Assembly (NCBI GenBank): GCA_902363445.1 | Contig: CABJAB010000003.1 | Span: 124,001 to 188,000 of the forward strand | Reading direction: 5' to 3' | Length of the DNA: 64,000 nt | DNA from: Lachnospiraceae bacterium | Lineage (GTDB): Bacteria; Bacillota; Clostridia; Lachnospirales; Lachnospiraceae | Shown here: one piece after another, positions 35,162 through 44,385 of the stretch | Layout: every line of letters starts with the position of its first letter | Numbering within the stretch: position 1 is the stretch's first letter | Position numbers and translations under genes: made by a program | The notes under the pieces: model-generated | Seen by the model: the letters and a program-made list of their open reading frames with translations, nothing else | What the model was told of the DNA's origin: nothing | Databases searched by the model: none

Positions 35162-36451
35162 CTATATGAGAGGTTTTCTCTCGATTACCTCACTCCTGCC
35201 GGGTCCATTGGAAACAAGAGTGATCGGTACGCCGATCTCTTTTTCAATCTCGTCTATATAATTCCTGCAGTTCTCCGGCAGCTTCTCATAATCACGGATT
35301 CCGCGGATATCGCATTTCCATCCGGGAAGCTTTTTATAGACCGGCTTCGCATGCTCAAGCTTGGCCGTGGTGGGAAATTCTTTTTCCACTTTTCCGTCAT
35401 ATTCATATCCTACGCAGATGGGAATCTCATCTAGATATCCCAGCACATCCAGGACAGTCAGGGCAACTTCAGTGGCTCCCTGTACCCGGCATCCGTAACG
35501 GCTGGCCACCGCATCGAACCAACCCATTCTCCTGGGACGGCCTGTGGTCGCACCATACTCACCGCCGTCACCGCCTCTGTTGCGGAGTTCATCTGCCTCA
35601 TCTCCAAAAATCTCACTGACAAAGGCTCCCGCGCCTACCGCGCTGGAATATGCCTTCACCACCGTGGTGATATTTTTGATCTCATAGGGAGGAATGCCGG
35701 CGCCGATGGCTCCATAAGCAGCCAGGGTAGAGGACGAGGTAACCATCGGATAGATTCCGTGGTCAGGATCCTTGAGGGAACCAAGCTGGCCCTCCAGCAG
35801 GATATTCTTTCCTTCCTTCAGAGCTTCATGGAGATACGCGGAAGTGTCGCAGACATAGGGAGCGATCATATCCTTATATTCCATCAGGGTCGCGAACACC
35901 TCTTCCGGTACCAGCGGCGGCTGATGATATAGGTTCTCCAGAAGCACATTTTTCAAAACACAGACATTCTTTACTTTATCCATCAGCTCATCGGGACAGC
36001 CGAACAACTCGCTGACCTGGAAGCCGATCTTCGCATATTTATCGGAATAGAACGGCGCGATGCCGGATTTGGTGGAACCGAAGGATTTACCCGCAAGGCG
36101 GGCCTCTTCGCAGGCATCCAGCAGCATATGATAGGGCATCATGATCTGGGCCCTGTCGGAAACCAGAATTTTCGGAGTGGGCACGCCCTTCTCCTCCAAC
36201 GCCTTGATTTCTTTAAGCAGATAGGGAATATTCAGAGCCACGCCGTTTCCGATGATGCTGGTGGTATGGTCATAGAATACACCGGAAGGAAGCAGGTGCA
36301 GCGCAAATTTTCCATAATTATTGATAATGGTATGGCCCGCGTTGCTGCCGCCCTGGAACCGGATGATGATATCCGATTTTTCAGCCAGCATATCTGTTAT
36401 TTTACCCTTTCCTTCGTCGCCCCAGTTGGCTCCTACAATCGCTCTTACCAT
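35162..36451 (-). CDS. purA: Adenylosuccinate synthase
   Basis: 429 residues. It condenses IMP with aspartate using GTP, the first step from IMP to AMP. Signatures: VGANWGDEGKGKITDMLAE, QGGSNAGHTI, SGIAPFYSDKYAKIGFQV, GQLGSLKDPDHGIYPMVTSSST and the TTGRPRRMGWFDAV block. AGGAGG lies 8-9 bases before the ATG. It follows purB with a 145-bp gap that holds a hairpin, and purB supplies the next step of the same branch. Confidence 0.95.
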   Translation of the reverse strand: MVRAIVGANWGDEGKGKITDMLAEKSDIIIRFQGGSNAGHTIINNYGKFALHLLPSGVFYDHTTSIIGNGVALNIPYLLKEIKALEEKGVPTPKILVSDRAQIMMPYHMLLDACEEARLAGKSFGSTKSGIAPFYSDKYAKIGFQVSELFGCPDELMDKVKNVCVLKNVLLENLYHQPPLVPEEVFATLMEYKDMIAPYVCDTSAYLHEALKEGKNILLEGQLGSLKDPDHGIYPMVTSSSTLAAYGAIGAGIPPYEIKNITTVVKAYSSAVGAGAFVSEIFGDEADELRNRGGDGGEYGATTGRPRRMGWFDAVASRYGCRVQGATEVALTVLDVLGYLDEIPICVGYEYDGKVEKEFPTTAKLEHAKPVYKKLPGWKCDIRGIRDYEKLPENCRNYIDEIEKEIGVPITLVSNGPGRSEVIERKPLI

Positions 36452-36518
36452 TCTTTTGTCCTCCTAAGAACCTGAGATTAGATCACTCTCAAAACAATAC
36501 TTCCTGACAGCATGAAAC

Positions 36519-36542
36519 AGGCGGCAGACAAAACTGCCGCCT
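36519..36542 (-). terminator. Hairpin between purB and purA
   Basis: AGGCGGCAG and CTGCCGCCT form a perfect 9-bp stem with a 6-base loop, 55 bp after the purB stop. The following T-run is weak, so it may only dampen read-through or protect a 3' end. Confidence 0.45.
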
Positions 36543-36596
36543 CATACAGTATATATGAAAACCATTGTAAAATCAATAAGAGGTTATCATCTATTT

Positions 36597-38027
36597 TTAA
36601 ACGTTGATCTCCGCTTTGACGCCCAGAAGCTCTGTATTTGCATCCAGGATTGGCTTAATAACCTCCTGCAGGAACTCTTCCACCTGCTCCCTGGACCTTC
36701 CGACATACCGGGACGGCTCCATGGTGGTTTTCAGTTCCTCAAGCGTCATATTAAAAGCAGGGTCGGCAGCGATCAGTTCCAGAAGGTTATTATCCCCGCC
36801 GTTCTCCTTCACGTTTCTGCCGGCCTCCATGGAAAGCGTCCGAATCCTTTCATGAAGCTCCTGTCTGTCCCCTCCGGCCTTTACCGCGTCCATCATGATA
36901 TTCTCCGTCGCCATGAAAGGAAGCTCGGACATCAGGCGTTTTTCAATCACCTTCGGATATACCACCAGACCATCCACCACATTCAGATACAGATCCAGGA
37001 TACCGTCCACTGCCAGGAAACCCTCCGGCACGCTCAGCCGCTTATTGGCAGAATCATCCAAAGTACGCTCAAACCACTGGGTAGAAGCCACCAGCATGGG
37101 ATTCATGGCGTCTGCCATCACATAGTCCGCCAGAGAAGCCATGCGCTCGCTGCGCATGGGATTTCTTTTATATGCCATCGCTGAGGAACCGATCTGGCTC
37201 TTTTCAAAGGGCTCCTCCACCTCTTTCAGGTGCTGGAGCAGGCGGATATCATTGGAGAATTTATGCGCGCTCTGGGCGATCCCCGCGAGGACGTTCACCA
37301 CGCGGCTGTCCACCTTCCTGGAATATGTCTGGCCTGAAACGGCATAACAGCCGGCAAATCCCATTTTCTCCGCTATCCTTTTATCGACCTGCTTCACTTT
37401 TTCGTGGTCCCCGTCAAACAGTTCCAGGAAGCTGGCCTGGGTACCCGTAGTCCCTTTGGAGCCAAGAAGCTTCATGGTGCCGATCACATATTCCACATCC
37501 TCCAAATCCAAGATCAGATCCTGAAGCCACAGAGTGGCGCGCTTCCCCACAGTTGTAGGCTGCGCCGGCTGGAAATGAGTAAAGGCAAGAGTAGGCTGCG
37601 CCTTATACTTATCCGCGAATCCGGCCAGCTCATCTATCACATTGATGAGCTTCCTGCGTACCAGTTTAAGAGCCTCCGTCATGATGATAATATCCGTATT
37701 GTCTCCCACATAACAGGAGGTAGCTCCAAGGTGAATGATCCCCTTTGCTTTGGGACACTGTACCCCATACGCATACACATGGGACATTACATCGTGGCGC
37801 ACTTCCTTTTCTCTCTGCTTTGCCACCTCATAATTAATATCATCCTGGTGCTCTTTCAGCTCTTCTATCTGCTCCTGGGTGATATTAAGTCCCAGCTCAC
37901 GCTCCGTTTCCGCCAGCGCGATCCACAGCTTCCTCCAGGTCCGGAACTTCTTGTCCGGAGAAAAAATATACTGCATCTCCCTGCTGGCATAACGCTCTGA
38001 TAAAGGGCTCTGGTATCTATCGTACAT
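36597..38027 (-). CDS. purB: Adenylosuccinate lyase
   Basis: 476 residues of the fumarase/aspartase superfamily. It works twice in purine synthesis: SAICAR to AICAR, and adenylosuccinate to AMP. Seen are HLGATSCYVGDNTD, TLAFTHFQPAQPTTVGKRA with the catalytic His, and the flexible signature loop GSSAMAYKRNPMRSERM with the catalytic Ser. Length and lack of extra domains match Clostridia forms. It lies between purF and purA in the operon. Confidence 0.95.
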   Translation of the reverse strand: MYDRYQSPLSERYASREMQYIFSPDKKFRTWRKLWIALAETERELGLNITQEQIEELKEHQDDINYEVAKQREKEVRHDVMSHVYAYGVQCPKAKGIIHLGATSCYVGDNTDIIIMTEALKLVRRKLINVIDELAGFADKYKAQPTLAFTHFQPAQPTTVGKRATLWLQDLILDLEDVEYVIGTMKLLGSKGTTGTQASFLELFDGDHEKVKQVDKRIAEKMGFAGCYAVSGQTYSRKVDSRVVNVLAGIAQSAHKFSNDIRLLQHLKEVEEPFEKSQIGSSAMAYKRNPMRSERMASLADYVMADAMNPMLVASTQWFERTLDDSANKRLSVPEGFLAVDGILDLYLNVVDGLVVYPKVIEKRLMSELPFMATENIMMDAVKAGGDRQELHERIRTLSMEAGRNVKENGGDNNLLELIAADPAFNMTLEELKTTMEPSRYVGRSREQVEEFLQEVIKPILDANTELLGVKAEINV

Positions 38028-38068
38028 ATCTGTATTCCTTTCCTAAACCGCTCATTTATCGTATATAT

Positions 38069-39517
38069 TCATCGTATATATTCGCCGCGGATGTCCTCCG
38101 CGGGCGGGGCAATGGGATATTTGCCGCTGAAACAAGCTGAGCATATGGGCAGCCCCTCTGCCATCTGCGGCAGCCGCTCCAGTCCCAGGTATCCCAAGCT
38201 GTCGGCGCCAATCTCCCTGCAGATTTCCTCTGTCGTCCGGCCATGGGCGATCAGCTGGTCTTCTGAAGGGATATCCGTACCGAAATAGCATGGATGGAGA
38301 AAAGGCGGCGCGGAAATCCTCACATGAACTTCTTTTGCCCCAGCTTCTCTCAGCATGCCGACGATTCTGCCGCAGGTAGTGCCGCGGACGATAGAATCGT
38401 CTACCATGATAATCCTCTTTCCCGCCACAGACTCTTTCAGGACATTCAGCTTCACCTGTACACTGGACTCCCGGTTTTTCTGCTTGGGCTTTATGAACGT
38501 TCGTCCCACATAACTGTTCTTCACAAAGGCCGTCCCATAGGGAATACCGGACTCCTGGGCATATCCCTGAGCCGCCGCGTTTCCTGACTCCGGAACTCCG
38601 ACTACCAAATCGGCCTCCACCGGATGGTCCTCAGCCAAAAAACGGCCCGCTGCGAGCCTGGCATGGTATACGCTCACGCCGTCGATCCTAGTATCCGGCC
38701 TCGCGAAATAAATATATTCAAAAATACATCTTGCTTCTTTATCAGGCGGAAGACAGAGACTCCTGTCAGATTTGATCCCCTCTTTTGTGATCGTCACGAT
38801 CTCACCGGGCTTCACGTCCCGCACAAACTCGGCTCCCACCGTATCCAGAGCACAGGTTTCCGACGCCAAAATATAAGCATTATCCCGCTTTCCAATACAA
38901 AGGGGCTTAAATCCAAAGGGATCGCGGGCTCCGATCAGCTTTCTGGGACTCATCACTACCAGGGAATAAGCGCCCTCGATCTTTTTCATTGCCAGCCTGA
39001 CAGCCTCTTCCACAGTACCGGACTTCACACGCTCTCTCGCAATGTGATAGGCCACCACTTCGGAATCTATGGTCGTCTGAAAGATCGCGCCGCCGTACTC
39101 CAGCTCCCGGCGAAGCTCCGGCGCGTTCACCAGGTTTCCGTTATGAGCCAGCGCCAAAGTGCCCTTAATATAATTCAGCACCAGAGGCTGTGCGTTTTCC
39201 CTGGTGCTTCCTCCTGCGGTCGAATAACGGACATGTCCCACGCCGATATCCCCCTGGCGCAGTTCCTCCAGGACATCCGGAGTAAAGACCTCGCCGGCCA
39301 GACCCATTCCTTTATAAACCTTTACTTTGCCCTTCGGGCCCTCCGTATCGCTCACTGCGATGCCGCAGCTTTCCTGTCCGCGGTGCTGGAGGGCCAGAAG
39401 GCCATAATAAATTGTAGGCGCAACATCGTTTCCGTCAAAATCATAGACCCCAAAGACTCCACATTCCTCATGAAGCCCATCTGAATCATCATATGTCATA
39501 TATGGCTGCTCCTGCAT
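38069..39517 (-). CDS. purF: Amidophosphoribosyltransferase
   Basis: 482 residues. It performs the first committed purine step, making phosphoribosylamine from PRPP and glutamine. A short propeptide precedes the catalytic Cys of the glutaminase domain (EECGVFGVYDF). RGQESCGIAV, GHVRYSTAGGS and HNGNLVN follow, then the phosphoribosyl-transferase loop IIMVDDSIVRGTT and a probable Fe-S set of Cys near the C-terminus (ICSACFSGKYP). Three starts are possible; I chose the ATG (MQEQPYM) after AAGGAC rather than a TTG 18 bases upstream or the later MTYDD. Confidence 0.94.
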   Translation of the reverse strand: MQEQPYMTYDDSDGLHEECGVFGVYDFDGNDVAPTIYYGLLALQHRGQESCGIAVSDTEGPKGKVKVYKGMGLAGEVFTPDVLEELRQGDIGVGHVRYSTAGGSTRENAQPLVLNYIKGTLALAHNGNLVNAPELRRELEYGGAIFQTTIDSEVVAYHIARERVKSGTVEEAVRLAMKKIEGAYSLVVMSPRKLIGARDPFGFKPLCIGKRDNAYILASETCALDTVGAEFVRDVKPGEIVTITKEGIKSDRSLCLPPDKEARCIFEYIYFARPDTRIDGVSVYHARLAAGRFLAEDHPVEADLVVGVPESGNAAAQGYAQESGIPYGTAFVKNSYVGRTFIKPKQKNRESSVQVKLNVLKESVAGKRIIMVDDSIVRGTTCGRIVGMLREAGAKEVHVRISAPPFLHPCYFGTDIPSEDQLIAHGRTTEEICREIGADSLGYLGLERLPQMAEGLPICSACFSGKYPIAPPAEDIRGEYIR

Positions 39518-39577
39518 GAATCCCGTCCTTTCCAATCCAAAACGGCTGTCTGCATATCCGGGATGACCGGGCCGGCT

Positions 39578-40282
39578 TTACAGACCCAGACGGCGGAATA
39601 CTTCCTGATAAGCATCCTCTACGCCGCCCATATCTCTTCTGAAGCGATCCTTGTCAAGCTTCGCATGGGTATTGATGTCCCACAGCCTGCAGGTATCGGG
39701 AGATACTTCGTCCGCCAAGATGATGTCGCCTTTATATCTGCCGAATTCGATTTTGAAATCAACCAGCTGGATATCGGCTTTTTTGAAGAAATCCACCATG
39801 ATCTCATTGATCCTGAACGCCATTTTGGTGATCTTTTCAATTTCTTCTTCCGTTGCCAGTTCCAAAGCCAAGGCATAGTATTTATTAATGAAGGGATCTC
39901 CCAGATCGTCATTCTTATAACTGAACTCCAGGGTAGGGCAAGCAAGGACACGTCCCTCTTCAATCCCCAGCTTTTTAGAAAAACTTCCTGCGGCCACATT
40001 CCTGATGATCACTTCCAGGGGAACGATCTCAACCTTCTTTACTGCTGTCTCCCTATCGCTGAGCTCCTCGATGTAGTGGGTAGGGATACCCTCTTTTTCA
40101 AACATCTTGAACACGTGGTTAGTCATGCGGTTATTGATAACGCCTTTTCCTACGATAGTACCCTTTTTCAGACCGTTGAAGGCTGTCGCATCATCTTTAT
40201 AGTCTACGATCAGGACATCCGGTTCATTGGTAGCGTAAACCTTTTTCGCTTTTCCTTCATACAGTAAATCCAGTTTTTCCAT
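39578..40282 (-). CDS. purC: SAICAR synthetase
   Basis: 234 residues. It joins CAIR and aspartate with ATP in de novo purine synthesis. Signatures: LLYEGKAKKVYAT at the start, VPLEVIIRNVAAGSFSKKLG, and LVDFKIEFGRYKGDIILADEVSPDTCRLWD. It is first in the purC-purF-purB-purA-HAD unit, with a promoter just upstream. Other purine genes (purD, purH, purL and so on) are outside the window. Confidence 0.95.
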   Translation of the reverse strand: MEKLDLLYEGKAKKVYATNEPDVLIVDYKDDATAFNGLKKGTIVGKGVINNRMTNHVFKMFEKEGIPTHYIEELSDRETAVKKVEIVPLEVIIRNVAAGSFSKKLGIEEGRVLACPTLEFSYKNDDLGDPFINKYYALALELATEEEIEKITKMAFRINEIMVDFFKKADIQLVDFKIEFGRYKGDIILADEVSPDTCRLWDINTHAKLDKDRFRRDMGGVEDAYQEVFRRLGL

Positions 40283-40301
40283 TCTTTGTCTCCTCTTCTA
40301 A

Positions 40302-40331
40302 AGTTTAATCAACAAAAACGCCCACTGTCAA
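40302..40331 (-). promoter_or_regulatory. Promoter of the purine genes
   Basis: Minus strand TTGACA (40,326-40,331), 18-bp spacer, TAAACT (40,302-40,307). The leader to purC is very short, leaving no room for a guanine riboswitch. Confidence 0.5.
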
Positions 40332-40384
40332 GCAAATTATAATATAACGCTATTAATAACGCAACCGCAAAATTCACCAAAAAA

Positions 40385-40420
40385 GAAATAAAGAATCCTG
40401 ATTTCAGGACTCTTTATTTC
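40385..40420 (-). terminator. Terminator after the small lipoprotein gene
   Basis: GAAATAAAGA and TCTTTATTTC, with an inner TCCTG/CAGGA, form a long stem whose A/T arms provide U-tracts on both strands. It separates the lipoprotein gene from the purC promoter. Confidence 0.7.
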
Positions 40421-40443
40421 AATTGCTGTGGTATTTCATTAAA

Positions 40444-40809
40444 TTATTCGGTGGCGCGTGATACGTCACTGCTTGCGTCTGAACTCATGTCATCCAAAGC
40501 ATCCTTCACATCGTCGCCCACATCGTCCAGAAGTCCTTCTGAGCTTTTTGTTCCGGAGGTAGTTCCGCCCGTGGTGTCCGTACCGTTCGTGCCGCTTGTT
40601 TCTGCAGGGCTCGTACCGGTCTTATCTGTACTTCCCTCGCTCGTACCGCTGTTCTTGTCGGAACTGTTCTCCCCGGCGCTTTCGGATCCGTGGGTCTCTG
40701 CCCCATTGGTCGTCTCCTTATTATCGTTTTTCTTGGTACCACATCCGACCACTAAAAAGGCGGACAGAAGAACCAGCGCCGTCATCATGAAAAATCGTTT
40801 TGTCTTCAT
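40444..40809 (-). CDS. Small Ser/Thr/Gly-rich lipoprotein
   Basis: 121 residues. The signal peptide ends in the lipobox LVVGC (Cys about 23), so the mature protein should be lipid-anchored on the outer face of the membrane. The rest is low-complexity, rich in Thr, Ser, Gly, Asn and Glu, ending in an acidic helix-prone segment (LLDDVGDDVKDALDDMSSD). It resembles many spacer-like lipoproteins of Clostridia; no binding domain is visible. It is monocistronic, with its own terminator. Confidence 0.8.
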   Translation of the reverse strand: MKTKRFFMMTALVLLSAFLVVGCGTKKNDNKETTNGAETHGSESAGENSSDKNSGTSEGSTDKTGTSPAETSGTNGTDTTGGTTSGTKSSEGLLDDVGDDVKDALDDMSSDASSDVSRATE

Positions 40810-40919
40810 AACTATTTCTCCTTTTTACGCATTTTCTATTGTTAATATGCGCATCATGGAGAAAAATACTACGTTAAAAATTTCCAATTTTAAAATCAGT
40901 TAAAATAAAATCCGGCCGG

Positions 40920-41675
40920 TCATCCGATAACGTCGCTCATATCATAGAATCCGGCCGGTTTTCCCGCCAGAAATTTTGCGGCTTCTATGGCCCCTTTCGC
41001 AAATACAGCTTTGGAATAGGCCGTGTGCTTAAATTCAACCACCTCGTCGGTACCGGCAAATATCACCTCATGCTCTCCAACAATGTTTCCGCCCCGCACA
41101 GCGCTGATCCCGATCTCTTTTTTCGGGCGCTTTGCCCGCTCATTTGAACGGTCATACTTGTAAGCATATTCATTGTCCAAAGCCTCATTTATGGAATCCG
41201 CCAGCGCAAGCGCTGTGCCGCTGGGCGCATCCACCTTCTGGTTGTGATGCTTTTCCACGATCTCAATGTCAAAGCCTGCCGGAGCCAGTGTCTGAGCCGC
41301 CTCTTTTAAAAGCTTCAGGAGCATATTGACTCCCAGAGACATATTCGCCGATTTAAGAACGGCCACCGACTTGCCCGCCTCCTGGATCTTCTCCATCTGT
41401 TCCTCGGATATCCCGGTGGTACAGATCACCACAGGGATCTGCCTTTTTACACTGTAATCCAAAAGACTCTCTATCGCTTTCGCAGAACAGAAATCAATGA
41501 TGACATCTGCTTCTTCCCGGCACGCTTCCAGAGAAGCATATACAGGATAAGCATTCTGTATATGATCCGACAGATCGACACCGGCAACGATCTGTGCATC
41601 CGCATCCGCAGCCAAAAGTCCCGTGATCACTTGTCCCATATGGCCGTTGCAGCCATGCATAATGATTCTTGTCAT
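40920..41675 (-). CDS. dapB: 4-hydroxy-tetrahydrodipicolinate reductase
   Basis: 251 residues. The NAD(P)H-dependent second step of the diaminopimelate/lysine branch. The nucleotide loop is HGCNGHMGQVI, the active-site block is EIVEKHHNQKVDAPSGTALALAD with the catalytic His and Lys, and the C-terminal FAKGAIEAAKFL is also typical. It lies 79 bp after dapA on the same strand, so both are probably under the lysine riboswitch. Confidence 0.95.
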   Translation of the reverse strand: MTRIIMHGCNGHMGQVITGLLAADADAQIVAGVDLSDHIQNAYPVYASLEACREEADVIIDFCSAKAIESLLDYSVKRQIPVVICTTGISEEQMEKIQEAGKSVAVLKSANMSLGVNMLLKLLKEAAQTLAPAGFDIEIVEKHHNQKVDAPSGTALALADSINEALDNEYAYKYDRSNERAKRPKKEIGISAVRGGNIVGEHEVIFAGTDEVVEFKHTAYSKAVFAKGAIEAAKFLAGKPAGFYDMSDVIG

Positions 41676-41754
41676 ATTTTCTCTCCTTTATGGACGGATG
41701 TGCCGGCATCCCACCATGTCCTTAGGTCTGCCGGCGTTTGCTTTCCCGTCTGCT

Positions 41755-42648
41755 TTATGCTTTCAGCAAAAGGCCATAATCCGTCATGGCTTTCTTCAGT
41801 TTCTCCACATTCTCCGGCTCCATAGGGGATAAAGGTCCGCGGAGCGGCCCGCATTCTTTTCCCATCAGATTCATGGCCGTTTTCACCGGAATCGGATTTA
41901 CCTCACAGAAAAGCGCGTCGATCAGGGGAAGGGCATCCAGCTGCATTTTCGCGCTCTCCGCCACCCGCCCTTCCAGGAAGTTCATGACAATATCATGAGT
42001 CTGCCTGGGAGCGACATTGGCCAGAACTGAGATCACACCGATTCCTCCCAGTGACAAAAGCGGCACGATCTGATCGTCATTTCCCGAATAAATATCCAGA
42101 CAGCCGTCCGCCAGATGGGCCAGCTTCGCGATCTGGGATATATTTCCGCAGGCTTCTTTGATTCCTACGATGTTCGGCACATACTTCGCCAGGTAAACCG
42201 CAGTTTCCGGCAGAATATTGCAGCCGGTACGGCTGGGAACATTATAAAGGATAATCGGAATTTTTACTGCCTCCGCCACTGCGGTGAAATGAGCGATCAG
42301 CCCTTTCTGTGTCGCCTTATTATAATAAGGGGTCACCTGCAGAAGGCCGTCTGCTCCCAGCTTCTCGGCTTCCACAGACAGATAGATCGCCGTCTCCGTG
42401 CAGTTGGAGCCGGTGCCCGCTACTACCGGTACCCGTCCGTTTACCACCTTTACCGTATGTCCGACTACCTCCAAATGCTCCTCGTGGCTCAGAGTGGATG
42501 CCTCGCCTGTCGTCCCGCAGATTATGATACTATCCACGCCGCCCGCGATCTGTTCTTCCAAAAGCTCCGTCAGTTTTTCATAATTCACACTTCCGTCTTC
42601 ATGAAAAGGGGTTACAATCGCTACACCTGCTCCTTTGAATATTGCCAT
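41755..42648 (-). CDS. dapA: 4-hydroxy-tetrahydrodipicolinate synthase
   Basis: 297 residues. A Schiff-base aldolase that condenses pyruvate with aspartate semialdehyde. Seen: TPFHEDGSVNYEKL, CGTTGEASTLSHEEHLEV, LYNVPSRTGCNILPETA with the catalytic Tyr, and the Schiff-base Lys in GIKEACGNI. It is the first gene after the lysine riboswitch and terminator, so lysine should switch off its transcription. Confidence 0.96.
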   Translation of the reverse strand: MAIFKGAGVAIVTPFHEDGSVNYEKLTELLEEQIAGGVDSIIICGTTGEASTLSHEEHLEVVGHTVKVVNGRVPVVAGTGSNCTETAIYLSVEAEKLGADGLLQVTPYYNKATQKGLIAHFTAVAEAVKIPIILYNVPSRTGCNILPETAVYLAKYVPNIVGIKEACGNISQIAKLAHLADGCLDIYSGNDDQIVPLLSLGGIGVISVLANVAPRQTHDIVMNFLEGRVAESAKMQLDALPLIDALFCEVNPIPVKTAMNLMGKECGPLRGPLSPMEPENVEKLKKAMTDYGLLLKA

Positions 42649-42686
42649 CTCTTTTCCTCCTTCACATTAATGAATTTCCCCATAGC

Positions 42687-42717
42687 ACAAAACAGAGCTG
42701 ACCAGAAGGCCAGCTCT
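42687..42717 (-). terminator. Expression-platform terminator of the dapA leader
   Basis: On the minus strand AGAGCTGGCC pairs with GGTCAGCTCT across a TTCT loop, then GTTTTGTG. It sits between the lysine aptamer and dapA, as expected for transcription attenuation. Confidence 0.8.
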
Positions 42718-42766
42718 AAAGATTCTATGACCAGCACGAAAAATATCCCATGCTGAAATCCTTTAA

Positions 42767-42927
42767 GTAGCGCTCCATCCGGCTGGATGACAGTCATATA
42801 GCTCTTAACCATACGCCCAGGAACTCCTATTCAGGCTATTCGTCCCTTCGGCGTTCTTCCCTTTCTCCCGGCCTCTTCTATGCCTGTACATATCAGCCAG
42901 CATACTGATGAAAAACGCAACCTCTAC
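42767..42927 (-). ncRNA. Lysine riboswitch (L box)
   Basis: The aptamer is closed by GTAG/CTAC. In order on the minus strand it has the conserved AGAGGTTGCG, the AGTATGC turn, GGGAAGAACGCCGAAGGG, CTGGGCGTATGG and a final GGAGCGCTAC, matching the five-helix lysine class. A terminator hairpin follows and dapA-dapB lie downstream, so lysine binding should favour termination. Confidence 0.9.
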
Positions 42928-42989
42928 ATTTGTTATTCAATTTATTGGTTTCGGTCATCATAACACCAAAATATGGCATTGTCAACCTG

Positions 42990-43490
42990 TCAGCAGCAGG
43001 ATTTCTTAATATCCTCTGAATCAATTCTGGAAATGCTGTCCACACAGCCATAAAGCTCATCGGGGAATACAATTCCCGTCATAATGACATCCACATCGTC
43101 ATCCTTCGCCTCCAGAAGCTTCGCGATATCAGCTGCCTCAATAATACCGTAATCCACCAATCCCAGAATCTCATCCAGGATGAGCACATCACAATCCCTG
43201 GTGGAAAGCACCTTCTTGGCAAAGTTCACGCCGTTGCGCATGTTCGTGGCTTCCTCTTTTCTCTCTTCCGAAGAAAGCTCAGAGAAAGGCTTATCGGATT
43301 TCTCAAAGGAAAAAACCTTGATCTCCGGTTCCAGGCGCTTACTCATCTCATTTTCCTCGTTCCTGCCTTTCAGAAACTGAATGATCACGATATTCTCATT
43401 GCGTCCGGCGGCTTTCACTGCCAGGCCTATGGCGCAGGCGCTTTTTCCGCTTCCTTCTCCGCATAAAACATGAACGATTCCTTTTTTCAT
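42990..43490 (-). CDS. Corrinoid adenosyltransferase-like P-loop protein
   Basis: 166 residues of the CobA/CobO/BtuR family, which transfers adenosyl from ATP to cob(I)alamin or its precursors. The P-loop is VLCGEGSGKSACAIGLA, a Walker B-like strand is DVLILDEILGLVDYG, and the VIIQFLKG strand and MTGIVFP segment fit the family. It is a little shorter and more acidic than typical, and ends in Cys-Cys. No other cobalamin gene is in the window. The start MKKGIVHV follows GGAGGGGG. A diverged paralogue with another role cannot be excluded. Confidence 0.8.
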   Translation of the reverse strand: MKKGIVHVLCGEGSGKSACAIGLAVKAAGRNENIVIIQFLKGRNEENEMSKRLEPEIKVFSFEKSDKPFSELSSEERKEEATNMRNGVNFAKKVLSTRDCDVLILDEILGLVDYGIIEAADIAKLLEAKDDDVDVIMTGIVFPDELYGCVDSISRIDSEDIKKSCC

Positions 43491-43560
43491 GGGTCCCCCT
43501 CCAGGTTCCACTCGTCGTATATCTTTTATATTTTACCACCGTTTGCCAGATATTGCAACT

Positions 43561-44187
43561 TTATTCTACCCATTCCAGCTTGCTGACGGATACTTCATAA
43601 GCCACCCTCTTCTCGCTTTCCGTTTCATTGATCCGTTTTACATACTCCCGGCTCTGTACACGGCCCCATACGCAGATCCTGCTTCCCACTTCAAAGCCCG
43701 ACGCATATCTTGCATTCCGTCCCCAGGCAATGCAGGGAATATAATCGGATTTTCCATACGGACGGTTTACAGCCACCAAAAGGTCTGCTATTTCACGTCC
43801 CAAAGGCGTTTTTCGGTAAATCGGCGCCTTACATATGTATCCATCGAGAAAGATTTGATTTGTTTTCGTATAATCGTTGAATTCTTCCAAAAAAGCGATC
43901 TCTCTTACAAATACGGATAAGACCAGACGGTTCTTTGTTCCCTCATGTCTGTTATAGGAACGGAACTGCCCGGTGGCCTCCACCAGCATCCCTGCGTAGT
44001 CTCCTGTGATGTCGATCAGGCGTTCCGAGATAAGAAGCGGGATGACATCTGTCTGATCGCTCAGACGGTTGATCGAGATCTCCGTCAGGTAAAAGCCTTC
44101 GCCAAACACCTCGTGGCTGAAGGTGAACCCTGATATGATTTCTCCGATTACGGTGACTTTGTTGTTCTCCATGATTTTCTCTGGCAT
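43561..44187 (-). CDS. SSB-like protein with two OB folds
   Basis: 208 residues. The C-terminal half (about 110-205) looks like a single-stranded DNA-binding OB fold: NQIFLDGYICKAPIYRKTPLGREIADLLVAVNR, then SDYIPCIAWGRNARYASGFEVGSRICVWGRVQSREY. The N-terminal half (about 8-105) shows a weaker second OB pattern (NKVTVIGEIISGFTFSHE...GFYLTEISINR). It lacks the acidic DDDIPF-like tail of housekeeping SSB. A role in DNA binding is likely but unproven. The start MPEKIMENN follows AAGGAG. Confidence 0.75.
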   Translation of the reverse strand: MPEKIMENNKVTVIGEIISGFTFSHEVFGEGFYLTEISINRLSDQTDVIPLLISERLIDITGDYAGMLVEATGQFRSYNRHEGTKNRLVLSVFVREIAFLEEFNDYTKTNQIFLDGYICKAPIYRKTPLGREIADLLVAVNRPYGKSDYIPCIAWGRNARYASGFEVGSRICVWGRVQSREYVKRINETESEKRVAYEVSVSKLEWVE

Positions 44188-44302
44188 TAGTATTTCTCCT
44201 TTCAACACTGTTTCGTCCTTTTGATTACCTGTTAATTCAGGCTAATATTATGTGTATTCCTCAACTGGGGATTTTATACATAAATTTTTAAATTTTTCTT
44301 CA

Positions 44303-44331
44303 TTTACTTTTATCACTGGGTATACTACAAT
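44303..44331 (+). promoter_or_regulatory. Promoter of the glycosyltransferase-YfhO unit
   Basis: TTTACT (44,303-44,308), 17-bp spacer, TACAAT (44,326-44,331), 55 bp before the start codon. Confidence 0.5.
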
Positions 44332-44385
44332 ATATGGTAGCGTTTTGGTAAATTGCAAACTATCTGTTTTAGTTGAGGAGAACTT

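Noticed and set aside
40283..40384. Guanine riboswitch before purC
   Set aside because: The promoter leaves almost no leader RNA, and none of the aptamer's conserved loops is present.
42621..42812. 63-residue minus-strand ORF upstream of dapA
   Set aside because: It lies within the lysine riboswitch and its terminator; the sequence is conserved as RNA structure, with no ribosome site of its own.
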